Origin: Symbiodinium natans
Taxonomy: Eukaryota; Sar; Dinophyceae; Suessiales; Symbiodiniaceae
Length of the DNA stretch: 64,000 bases
Reading direction: 5' to 3'
NCBI GenBank assembly: GCA_905221605.1
Contig: CAJNDS010000768.1
Span: 458,359 to 522,358, forward strand
Shown here piece by piece: positions 54,506-63,373 of the stretch. The position numbers and the translations under genes are program-made. How positions within the stretch are numbered: the stretch's first letter is position 1; each line of letters starts with the position of its first letter. Under the pieces are notes generated by a model. The model saw nothing but the letters and a program-made list of their open reading frames with translations, was not told the origin of the DNA and ran no database searches.

Positions 54506-54983
54506 AAGGCACCAATCTGGCCCAGGAGCCGGCGTTTCTCGACAATCTCTCGGACACGGTTCTCCTGCGCGGGCTCAGAACTTCGGTGTGCGGGTCGGGT
54601 TCAAGACTTGCGGGCTCACAGGGAGTTTGTCGGGGTTTTAAGATGTTAGAAACCTAAACCCGAAGCCCTCAATCCTCAACCATGCTAGCATGGCCTGGGG
54701 ATCTTGTGCTGGGTGATAGAAGCTCAACCCTAAAAGCACCAAAAGAAAGCTCGCAAAAACCGTAGAGAGACTACTCTGTACAAAAGCTACCCAGGAGCCT
54801 TCGAAGCCATGATCTGGGGTCCCAGTAAGGCCAGCGAACCATGAAACCACAGAAGGGAGGGAGACACAGACACAGATGCCGGACTTAGGGTTTAGGGTCA
54901 TGTGCTCGGACCGTTGAAACACATCTCAGGGTTACGCTTCATAGCAGGGTTTGTGGAGTCTCGGGGCCAGGAACCCTAGAATT
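54506..54983. other. Unique-looking interval, no gene
   Basis: Minus frame 54922-54638 crosses heptamer-like sequence. A TTTAGGG dimer lies at about 54886-54899. Confidence 0.4.
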
Positions 54984-55006
54984 GGGGGGGGGGGGGGGGG
55001 GGGGGG
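54984..55006. repeat. G23 homopolymer run
   Basis: Twenty-three consecutive G, ending 4 bp before element C2. The longest homopolymer in the window. Confidence 0.9.
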
Positions 55007-55010
55007 TTCC

Positions 55011-55099
55011 TACTTGGAGGTTCATGGGTAGCAAAAGTAAGGCTAAGCCCATTCAGGGCTGGCCCTGCTGAAAGCTACCACCCATGAACCTCCAAGTAG
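55011..55099. mobile_element. MITE-like inverted repeat, family C, copy C2
   Basis: TACTTGGAGGTTCATGGGTA at the left and its inverted copy at the right (CCCATGAACCTCCAAGTA) give a nearly perfect terminus of 18-20 bp. The centre AGGGCTGGCCCT is itself palindromic. The element is 89 bp. Confidence 0.85.
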
Positions 55100-55141
55100 A
55101 CCTTCAATTACTATAATCACGGGGAGGGGTAGAATGGACCA

Positions 55142-55192
55142 TACTTGGAGGTTCATGGGTAGTTAAAAGTCGGGTTAGAAGTACCTCAAGTA
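55142..55192. mobile_element. Family C element, short copy C3
   Basis: It starts TACTTGGAGGTTCATGGGTA, identical to C2. A degenerate right end (GTACCTCAAGTA) lies only about 50 bp on, so it is an internally deleted copy in direct orientation, 43 bp after C2. Confidence 0.6.
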
Positions 55193-55699
55193 AGCTTATA
55201 GGTATAGCCACCTTTATACGTGACCCTAAACCCTAAACCCTACACCCTAAACTCAAGGCCTAGGCCGCCAATTTTAGGGGGTCCCGAACCCCTCGCCGCA
55301 GCGTGCCCAGCGTGCCCAGGGACCGGGGCCCTCTGGTTGGCTCAGGCAGGGTGGGTGGGCCCCCCCTGCCCTTTTCTGGCCCCTCTAAAACCTCCTCAAC
55401 CCTCCAGAACCTCTCATTTTTCTATGCAGCTGAAACCCGTGCTACAAACGAGCAGGGACCTGGCCTCAGACCTTCCCCCCTAGCTGACCATCGGTGACGG
55501 AAAGGTTTTTAGAAGTAAGCGCTTGTCATGAGTTTAGGCCTAAACCCTAAAAGGAACAGGTTTGCCTCGGACGGCGTGCGGTGGGAGAAAAGTATTCGAT
55601 GGCCCTCCACAATCGGGCCCGAGCTGCTCTTCGCACCTGACGAGGCATTCGAGCCTCTGCTGCATCCTAACCTTCACAGCATCTACGCCCTATTACAGC
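55193..55699. other. Unique-looking interval, no gene
   Basis: CCCTAAA units lie at 55222-55245. Pro/Ala-rich frames at 55220-55497 follow C-rich DNA. Frame 55528-55722 runs into the next array. Confidence 0.4.
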
Positions 55700-55756
55700 A
55701 AACCCTAAACCCTAAACCCTAAACCCTAAACCCTAAACCCTAAACCCTAAACCCTA
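55700..55756 (-). repeat. CCCTAAA array, 8 perfect units
   Basis: Perfect CCCTAAA followed by TACGTATAACG. Confidence 0.95.
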
Positions 55757-55819
55757 CGTATAACGACCCACCGAGAGAAAGCCCCGGCCTCGGCGATTCG
55801 CTGGTCTTCAGCCACCAGA

Positions 55820-55987
55820 TCCACAGCAAAGGGGCTCTTGTGGAGTTTCCTGGCTCAGGGTTTAGGGTTTAGGGTTAAGGGTTTTTGGTTTTTCCTGGCT
55901 TAGGGTTGTAGAGCTTTGGGGTTTAGGGTCAGTAAACCCTACAACATTATTTCCACAGCAAAGGGGCTCTTGTGGAGTTTCTTGGCT
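55820..55987 (+). repeat. Direct duplication of about 35 bp, copies 55820-55855 and 55952-55987
   Basis: TCCACAGCAAAGGGGCTCTT followed by GTGGAGTTTCYTGGCT occurs twice, 131 bp apart, with one difference. Each copy is followed by TTTAGGG-type sequence, so the duplicated unit probably includes a heptamer tail. Confidence 0.85.
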
Positions 55988-56895
55988 TTGGGTTTGGGAT
56001 CAGGGTTTAGGGTGCCTTAAGTGTTTCAACATGGCCAATTTTTAGTTTTTGCCTTTTGCCTCTGCTCAGCTATAAACCTGTTACACAGGCTGGTGTGAGC
56101 GCGTCACCCTAACTCCTAAGTGCTTCCAGGGAGGACCGTTTCTCATGATCCGATATTTCTGAGCCATCCTCCATTCCCGCCCACGTACACCTCAACTCAT
56201 AGGCATCAGCTGACCTCAAGATATAATAAGCACAAGAAGGGGTTCAAGTTATAAAATAACCAATAGGGGTTCCACATGAATGTGAAGTTAGGACTCTGGA
56301 TTCTTCCTTATAAGGGTCACATAGGGATTATTGTGTTTTTTTCTTTTGGGGGGAGTTCTTCAGCAAATAGTAGGGCCTATGTTGAGTTCTGGTAGGTCTC
56401 TGTTAAAGCACAGGGCCGGAACATGCGACCATCCCAAACATCTCCTGGCCCACCGCTCATCGCGGTCGCGCTGAGAAGCCACCAGGCGATCCAGGTACAC
56501 GCGCCTCCCGCACCCTAAGCCCTAAGCCCTAAGCCCTAAACCCTAAGCCCTAAGCCCTAAACCCCCGAAGGTGCTTCGTCTAAAGCGTTGGCATGCTGAG
56601 GTTCGACTACGGCGTCTGTAGTGTCCTCTGGATATCTCAGTCTATCTTGACGACGGCATCGAAATTGAAAAAGACATCGGCACGTCCCCCCCCCCCCCCC
56701 CCCCCCCAATGCCTGTCTTGCTTCAGATCATTCTTCACCGCATCGCGTTGGGCGAAGCGGATACTCATGATCTTTGTCGACTCCTCCCGGGCCTTGCAGG
56801 GTGTTTTAGGGTTTAGGGTTTAGGGTCGTGGGTCCATGAGAATGGCACTTTTCCAGACTGGGCCAGCTGTCCGAGCTCCTAAAGAGTGCTCCCTG
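55988..56895. other. Unique-looking interval with CCCTAAG array and C22 run
   Basis: CCCTAAG-dominated array at 56513-56565 and C22 at 56686-56707. 56215-56345 is AT-rich and may hold a worn element. TTTAGGG trimer at about 56804-56826. Frame 56593-56823 crosses the C run. Not supported. Confidence 0.5.
56513..56565 (-). repeat. CCCTAAG variant heptamer array
   Basis: Order: three CCCTAAG, one CCCTAAA, two CCCTAAG, one CCCTAAA. A distinct variant from other arrays. Confidence 0.9.
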
Positions 56896-56996
56896 ATGGA
56901 TGTTCCCCCTTATAAAAACAGTCCCTAATAGGAATTATCATAGGGGTACTATAATCCCAATTAAGGACTCCTAGTATAGGGGGGGAACATCCCAAG
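56896..56996. mobile_element. MITE-like inverted repeat, family A, copy A4, abutting heptamer sequence
   Basis: The left end GGATGTTCCCCCTTATAAAA and the right end, reverse-complemented, TTGGGATGTTCCCCCCCTAT match. The core GGGGTACTATAATCCC is as in A2 and A3. The right end runs directly into GTTTAGGGTTAAG, and no target duplication is visible. Confidence 0.8.
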
Positions 56997-57470
56997 TTTA
57001 GGGTTAAGTTTGGGGTTTATAAGGCTTTGCAAAAAATGAAGCCCAACCCACTCACCAAAGGCGCTCTCGGAAGTGGCCTTGGCACACATCTCCAGCCTGC
57101 GGAGAAGGCGCTCGCGCTCCTTCGCTGGGGCTCTTATGCACAGGCAGTGGTCTAGGGTTTAAAGGGGTAGATCATACTCGTACGCAGCAAGATTATAAAA
57201 GTACTAGCAATCAGAAAAGGGGATCCTATGCGAGGCCTTTCAAAGTCTTCTGGTTCGGGCAGCAAGAGGCCAAGCTGGTGATATGGGCTCTAGAACTAAA
57301 CAGGTGCCCGGGGCAATGTTGCAAATAGTTTTCTCGAGCCCCGCACACACACACACACACACACACTTTAGGGGGGTTTAGGGTATTTGGGCTTAACCTA
57401 CGAGGTCGACAATGCGGACGACCAAAGGTTGAAAGGCCGGAAAAAATATCGCACATACTGGGTGCATGCC
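56997..57470. other. Unique-looking interval, short (CA)n
   Basis: (CA)n at 57342-57366 followed by a TTTAGGG motif. No supported gene. Confidence 0.4.
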
Positions 57471-57477
57471 CTAAGGC

Positions 57478-58115
57478 GACCCATGCGGGCAAAAGGCGAC
57501 TCACCCCAAGTAGACGCCCCTGAATGCAAAAGGCAACCCATGCGTGCAAAAGGCGACCCACAGAAAGACAATCCCCAGAGAGACGCCCTTGCCAGGCTAC
57601 TGTTGCAACATAGCAACAAACAAGCAAAATGCACGCGAGACCCAGCACAGAGTACCGATTCCAAAGGATTTCGGACGACGATGCACCCTGAAACCCCAAT
57701 GTGACGCCTTGCCAGACTACTTGCGCAACATAACGAAACACAAAGGGATGAGTGTGTCCAGACACCCGAACAAACAATGCGGCGCAAACGGTTTATGATA
57801 TTAAAAGGTCCATTGAACCGGACCCCCCAAACGTTGCACGGAATTTAACGTGTGGGGTTCAGTGTCAGAACTATAGACTTTCATGCGGTAGATTGAGCAC
57901 AAGGCCTGTGGTAGGTTACGGGTGAGACGCCCGCCACACATACTGGAGAACTGCCTTGTGACACCTACGCGAGACCCCAGGAATAGAAAACTGCAAGGAG
58001 ACGCCCTGGCGAGACGCCCATGTGTCATGAAGAGAACTGCGACATATTAGAAAACTGCAGTGTGACGCCCCGATGAGACGCCGTTTGCCTGCGCGAGACG
58101 CCTTTCGTCAACCAC
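57478..58115. repeat. Diverged repeat zone with recurrent GAGACGCC motif
   Basis: GCAAAAGGCGACCCA-type words recur at about 57490, 57531 and 57546. TTGCCAGGCTACTGTTGCAA at about 57589 is echoed by TTGCCAGACTACTTGCGCAA at about 57708. GAAAACTGC followed by GACGCC and GAGACGCC recurs at about 57946, 57985 and 58049. The minus-strand frames here (57777-57226 and 57787-57398) are translations of this repeat. Confidence 0.6.
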
Positions 58116-58136
58116 CCAGTAGCAGGCCAAACAGAT

Positions 58137-58554
58137 ATGTGTAGCATTAGTATTAGTAAAAGCCGCGTCCAAACGAACACTACATCGAAGAACAAAATAC
58201 AGTCTGAAGATCTTTGTCCGGGCTGGGCTATGCAGGGAATGCCAAGTCAGCCGCGACTCTCCGATCCCGGCAATTCAGGACTTCAGGGATATAACAATTG
58301 GGTTTCTTGCAGAAGTACCTTTCATGATAGGGTGCCCTGTTAAGGCTTCAAAGGGACAGGAACTCAGAACCCAGGATCTAGAACTCAACACCTTCATTTC
58401 TGTGGGCTATTTTTGTCAAACCCTTTTCTCAGACTTAGAGACAACCTCTTCGTTGTTCAGTAACCTAGGGGAACTGAAGGTTTACCTTGGGCTTGGGAAT
58501 TCAGAGGCATTATACTACTCCGAAAAGGTTAAAGGTTATCTACTCTACTACTAA
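58137..58554 (+). CDS. Candidate coding region in two frames; function unknown
   Basis: An ATG frame at 58137-58343 (SRVQTNTTSKNKIQSEDLCP) overlaps an ATG frame at 58324-58554, which reads RTQDLELNTFISVGYFCQTL, FSDLETTSSLFSNLGELKVY and LGLGNSEALYYSEKVKGYLL to a stop. The second is acidic and aromatic with no repeat origin and looks protein-like. It may be a terminal exon. No heptamer lies inside. No family recognised. Confidence 0.33.
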
Positions 58555-59626
58555 GACCTAACCTAGCCCCCCATACGTGGCCTCGGTATTCGTGGATTGC
58601 GGAAGCAAGTGAGACCTCGGAGTAGGTTGAAGAATAGCGCATATTGAGCCGCGCTCTGTATTCCTGTAGGTTTGTGCTATCGGTTTAGGGTTTAGGGTTT
58701 GTAAGGGTTTAGGGCTTAGGTTATTGAAATCAGGAACCCTTCAGCGGAACCCTTTTGCGGTCCTTCCGTGAGCACTGGTTCCGCTGGTCAGGGGGCTTGC
58801 TTCTGCTAACGCTTCTGCGAGCTCATTTCGTGAGGTTTTGGGGACTTTGATTCCGCGAGTAGGCTTGTATAAAGTATGAATTTAAAATTCTATATTAAGA
58901 ATATATTAAACCACCAACAACAATGAGTTCAATACGAGTCACCATATAAATATAATTTACATATAAACCGGAACATGCACGCTGCCTTCGCTTGCAAAGC
59001 TGATGTGACGTTCCGCAAGAGCACGGACCCTAAACCCTAATCCCTAAACCCCAAACCCTAAGAGACCTTTACATCGACACACGGGCTTCTTCCCAGCTTG
59101 CGCAAAACTTCCGCGCAGCTTTTTTTGAGTTCGCGTCAAACGTTGCGGACAGAGACCCCACATAGGTGGTTTTCGAGCCGAGATGGGGGCATGCAGTGCA
59201 TGCACAACATACCCTAAATGCGTGCGACCTTTTTGCAAAGGCTTTTGGGTAGCCTATCGCTTTTCCGAGAAGGTGGCACTCCCTGACTGCCGAATCCTAA
59301 AACTAACAGGGGTTTAGGGGAGAAGGTCAGCCATGAGAGCTTCAAAACGGTGAAGTTGCTAGCTGCTAAGAGGGAGACAACCGCCAACAAACTTGAATCA
59401 ACGAGCAAACCCTTCTCCTTGTGAAAGCGTGCCGAGCACCCTGAAAGCTCTTTAAACCCGTGTCCAAGATACGACCAGGCCTCCCAACAATTTGCGAGGT
59501 TAAGGGCGTACCTACAAAAAGGGTAAATACTTGTGCTTCATCATCTACTGTCGAGGTGGACTCTTCAACAGCCGTATCAGGTGCCGCGCATGCCGAACTG
59601 AAGGATTTGCGGCCTCAGGCTGAGCG
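58555..59626. other. Unique-looking interval with AT-rich patch
   Basis: TTTAGGG motifs lie at 58684-58715 and an AT-rich patch at 58865-58970. CCCTAAA-like units lie at 59028-59060. Plus frame 59460-59684 contains SSSTVEVDSSTAVSGAAHAE and is weakly protein-like, but it overlaps the minus-strand candidate. Not supported on its own. Confidence 0.35.
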
Positions 59627-60341
59627 TCATACAGGATATTCAGCATGGGGGGTGAATGCATCTGGGGCTCGCGAGCTAGTTTGAGGCTTAAGGTTTCCTG
59701 AGCCGTTGTCCTTGTTGGCCTTTGCCTGCATGGTGGTCATCTGCTTCCCAGGGCTTGAGTATAGGGCAAGGGTCCTGCACGTTGAAGCACCTGCCTGTGT
59801 GTGTTTTCGAGGTTCATTGCAAACATTGCCCAAGAGTCCATGACGGACGAAGCATTCCTGAGGCTTCGGCTGATCTTCAATAAAATGCTCATTCATGTGG
59901 GCGTTGCTGGAGGCCGTCGTGTAGGTCGATTCCCCCCTGTGGCGGAGCAAGTGCAAGCATACTGACATAACGTGGATGCATGCTCATGCTCTCCGGCCAA
60001 ATAAGGAGCCTGATCTGAATGAGTGAATTCCTATTTGGAGACCCCCGAAAGAACCATTTGGATGCTTGAAAAATTTAGGGTTAAGATGGGTTAAGCTAGC
60101 AAACGGAGGATTCCGCAACCACTCGGAGATCCCCGTGTCTTCCAGCCAAGAAAGAGAAACCAAGACCTCCACACTGGGTCCGAAGACATGAGCACCAAGC
60201 ACAGTCAATTCCTGTGTGGGCTGCGTTTTCGACTTCAACGCGCAGATGATTCCGTGCCATTTTCAGGATCCGCAGCTTTGAGAGAAAAAATGTACGACAA
60301 AACGCAAAGACTCCCTCCTGACTTGCACAACGGTCTTGCAC
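59627..60341 (-). pseudogene. Protein-like region over three consecutive minus-strand frames
   Basis: 60341-60225 reads EGVFAFCRTFFLSKLRILKM, then ARNHLRVEVENA. The reading then moves one base to TQELTVLGAHVFGPSVEVLV, SLSWLEDTGISEWLRNPPFA and a Phe/Gly-rich end stopping at 59984. A third frame begins with ATG at 59968 and reads NAHMNEHFIEDQPKPQECFV, RHGLLGNVCNEPRKHTQAGA and a Ser/Lys-rich tail to the stop at 59627. The three stretches follow in order with no room for ordinary introns, so this is either a gene with frameshifts or separate small ORFs. No domain recognised. Confidence 0.33.
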
Positions 60342-60359
60342 CTCGGGGTTAGGGGCCTA

Positions 60360-60700
60360 TACCGAATCCTAGCCGAACCCTAAACCCGAACCCTAAACCC
60401 CTAACCTTGGACCTCTTTGCCCTAAACCCTCAAGCTTCAAGTCATAAACTTTCAACCTCTTTGCCCTAAAGCCTAAACCTTCAACCCTTTTGCTCTAACC
60501 CCTTAACCCTAACCCCCAAAACCTTCATCCCTCTGGCCCTGAACCCTACCCTAAACTTTCGACCCCTTTTGCCCGAAACCCTAAACCCTCAACCCCTAAA
60601 CTTTCAACCCGTTGCCATAAACCCTTTTTGCGACTGGGCCTGAGGACTAGCCCTAAACCCTAAACCCTTTTTCCTAAACCCTAAACCCTAAACCCTCCCT
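60360..60700 (-). repeat. Degenerate CCCTAAA region with longer-period units
   Basis: CCCTAAA and CCCTAAC units are mixed with CTTTCAACC and CTCTTTGCC words. CTTTGCCCTAAA or TTTTGCCCGAAA recurs about four times (60415, 60460, 60490, 60570), giving a loose 40-80 bp period. Clean CCCTAAA returns at 60650-60695. Confidence 0.7.
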
Positions 60701-61068
60701 CCCCCGGCGGCGACCTCAGGAGCCTCTCGCGGTGCGATTGGGATCCGACCTTTCCAAATCGTCAGTTTTGGAGTTTGTGGCTTAGGGTTTAGGGTTTGGG
60801 GTTTCGGGTTCTTTATAGGGCTTATAGAGTTTAGGGTTGTTTGTAGGGTTTTTGGGGTCCAGGGTTTGGGGTAGGTTCTAGGGCTTGTAGAGTTTACTCT
60901 GCGCTATCTCTGTGCTTTTCTCCCTCTTGTTTTGCTTTTGTCAAGGCCCAGGGTTGCTGGTTTAGGCTCACGCCGCCCGAGGGCTTTACACATTTCAGGG
61001 TCTTTTGGGGGGGGGGGGAAAGGGGGGTTGGGGGAAGGTGGTGGGTTAGGGGGGGGGGGTGTGCAGCT
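60701..61068. other. Heptamer variants and G-rich tracts, no gene
   Basis: TTTAGGG-related motifs lie at 60781-60895. GGGG-rich DNA spans 61009-61060. Minus frame 61152-60904 is Pro-rich because of these tracts. Confidence 0.5.
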
Positions 61069-61172
61069 TAAATAGGGTCTATTTGGAAGCTGAGACTCGG
61101 GTTTTAAAGAGGAAATAAGGCCCCAAAACGTATACTTATTTACAAGAGCCAACTTCCAAATAGACCCTGTTA
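61069..61172. mobile_element. MITE-like inverted repeat with AGGGTCTATTTGGAAG ends
   Basis: The left end TTAAATAGGGTCTATTTGGA and the right end, reverse-complemented, TAACAGGGTCTATTTGGAAG match over about 20 bp. Single copy in the window. It lies just left of the AT/GC satellite. Confidence 0.75.
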
Positions 61173-61194
61173 TCGTTTCTGGGGGGTCTGGGGC

Positions 61195-62420
61195 AAGGAA
61201 TTATAAAATTTAAATAATTTGAATAATTTTAATTAAAAATAATTTAAATAATTTAAATCCGAAAAGGGGAGGGGGGGGAGCAGGACCAGCTTCCCCCCTC
61301 CTTCCCACAATTAGATAATTTAAAAAAAAAAATTAAATCCGAAACACCCCTTTCGGAATTAAATTGTTTAAATTATTTAATCCTGGGGGGGGGCTTGGTC
61401 GGGCCTGCCACCCCCCCCCCCTTTTCGGATTTAAATTATTTAAACTATTTAATTCCGGGGGGGTGACTAAATAATTTAAATAATTTAAATCCGAACCCCC
61501 CCTTTCAGATTTTAATTATTTAAATTATTTAATTCCCCCCTGGAAGTAAATATTTTAAATAATCTAAACAATTTAATTAATTTAAATAATTTACATAATT
61601 TAGATAATTTAAATCCGAAAAGGGGAGGGGGGGAGCAGGACCAGCTTCCCCCCTCCTTCCCAGAATTAAATAATTTGAATAATTTAAATCCGAAACACCC
61701 CTTTCGGAATTAAATTATTTAATTCTGGGGGGGGGGCCTGGTCGGGCCTGCCCCCCCCCCCCCCCCCCCTTTTCGGATTTAAATTATTTAATTCCGGGGG
61801 GGGGAACTAAATAATTTAAATAACTTAAATCCGAACCCCCCCTTTCAGATTTAAATGATTCAAATTATTTAATTCCCCCCTGGAATTAAATAATTTAAAT
61901 AATTTAAATAATCCAAATAATTTAAATCCGAAAAGGGGGGGGGGGGAGCAGCAGGACCAGGTCCCCCCCCCCCCTTCCCAGAATTAAATAATTTAAATGA
62001 TTTAAATCCGAAAGGGGTGTTTCGGATTGAAATTATTTAAATTATTTAATTCTGGGCGGGGGGGGCCTGGTCGGGCCTGGCCCCCCCCTTTTCGGATTTA
62101 AATTATTTAAATTATTTAATTCCGGGGGGGGGATTAAATAATTTAAATAATTTAAATCCGAACCCCCCCCTTTCAGATTTAAATTATTTAAATTATTTAA
62201 ATTATTTAATTCCCCCCTGGAATTAAATAATTTAAATAATCTAAATAATCTAAATAATTTAAATAATTCAAATAATTTAAATAATTTAAATAATTTAAAT
62301 CCGAAAAGGGGGGGGGGGGAGCAGCAGGACCAGGTCCCCCCCCCCCCTTCCCAGAATTAAATAATTTAAATAATTTAAATCCGAAACACCCCTTTCGGAA
62401 TTAAATTATTTAAATTATTT
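61195..62420. repeat. Higher-order satellite: AATTTAAAT tracts alternating with G/C runs
   Basis: Four repeats anchored on GAGCAGGACCAG or GAGCAGCAGGACCAG at 61278, 61633, 61946 and 62319 (spacing 355, 313 and 373 bp). Each period contains TAATTTAAATCCGAAAAGGG, the GAGCAG block with C-runs, CCGAAACACCCCTTTCGGAA, a GGGCCTGGTCGGGCCTG block and CCGAACCCCCCCTTTCAGAT. The A/T tracts are inverted about the G/C blocks, so long hairpins are possible. Not coding. Confidence 0.95.
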
Positions 62421-62822
62421 CCTGAGATTTGGGGCCCAGTTTTTGCTCCAAAGAGTCAAATCGCAAGCCCTGGTCCTTAAGATTTTGGGCGCATTTTTTG
62501 CTCCAAAGAGTAGCATCGCAAGCCCTGGTCCCTAAGATTTTGGGCCCAGTTTTTGCTCCAAAAGGTCAAATCGCAAGCCCTGGTCCCTGAGATTAATTTT
62601 GGGTTCAATTTTTGCTCCAAAGAGTAACATCGCAAGCCCTGGTCCCTAAGATTCTGGGCTCATTTTTTGCGCCAAAGAGTAAAATTCCCTAAGATTTTGG
62701 GGTCCATTTTTGCTCCAAAGAGTAACATCGCAAGCCCTGGTCCCTAAGATTTTGGAATCGATTTTTGCTCCAAAGAGTCAGATCGCAAGCCCTGGTCCCC
62801 AAAATGTTGGGCTCAATTTTTG
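62421..62822 (+). repeat. Tandem repeat of about 53 bp, 7-8 copies
   Basis: The unit contains TTTTTGCTCCAAAGAGTAAC, ATCGCAAGCCCTGGTCCCTA and AGATTTTGGGCTCA. One copy near 62675 lacks about 20 bp (AGTAAAATTCCC). Diverged at 5-15 positions. No heptamer. Confidence 0.95.
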
Positions 62823-63316
62823 CCTTTCCCTTCTCTTATTCTGCTTCCTTTGAACTGATAAAACACAAGAAAGGAACTCATATGATAAAGCAGTGGAAGG
62901 GAAAGGGGGATGACTCCCTGCGCGTGGACCTTTCCATAATACTCCATCATATTCATCCTCTCGGTCTCATAGTTCTTCCTTTTTGTTTTTCTCATTTCGA
63001 AAAGAAAGAGGGAAGGGAGAAACAAGGGAGAGAGAATAGATAACGAAGAGTGCCATCTTCTCTGCGCCTTGTTTTGTCTCTCCCTCTTCTCTATTCATCT
63101 GTCTTCTATTCTTTTCTTTGCTCTTCCCATTAAATATGCAATCCTTGGTATCTCTCCTCTCTCCTTCTCTCTTCCTGCAACAGATGTCCCTTTGGATCGT
63201 TTTCTGCATCTTCAAGCGAGAAAAAAGGACACCCAAAAGAAAACACTGAGGGTGCCCCCTTTGCGCGTTTGAAGACACAGAAGGCGATTAAAAGGGACGC
63301 CCAGCTGATGCTCATG

Positions 63317-63373
<57 letters not shown>

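Noticed and set aside
54318-54649. Poly-Glu/Lys or poly-Ala/Ser protein at the triplet repeat
   Set aside because: Compound CAG/CGG/AGG/AAG triplets are open in several frames on both strands, and the flanks do not look coding.
57226-57787. 183-codon minus-strand protein
   Set aside because: Much of it lies in the GAGACGCC/GGCGACCCA repeat zone, and another minus frame is open over the same DNA.
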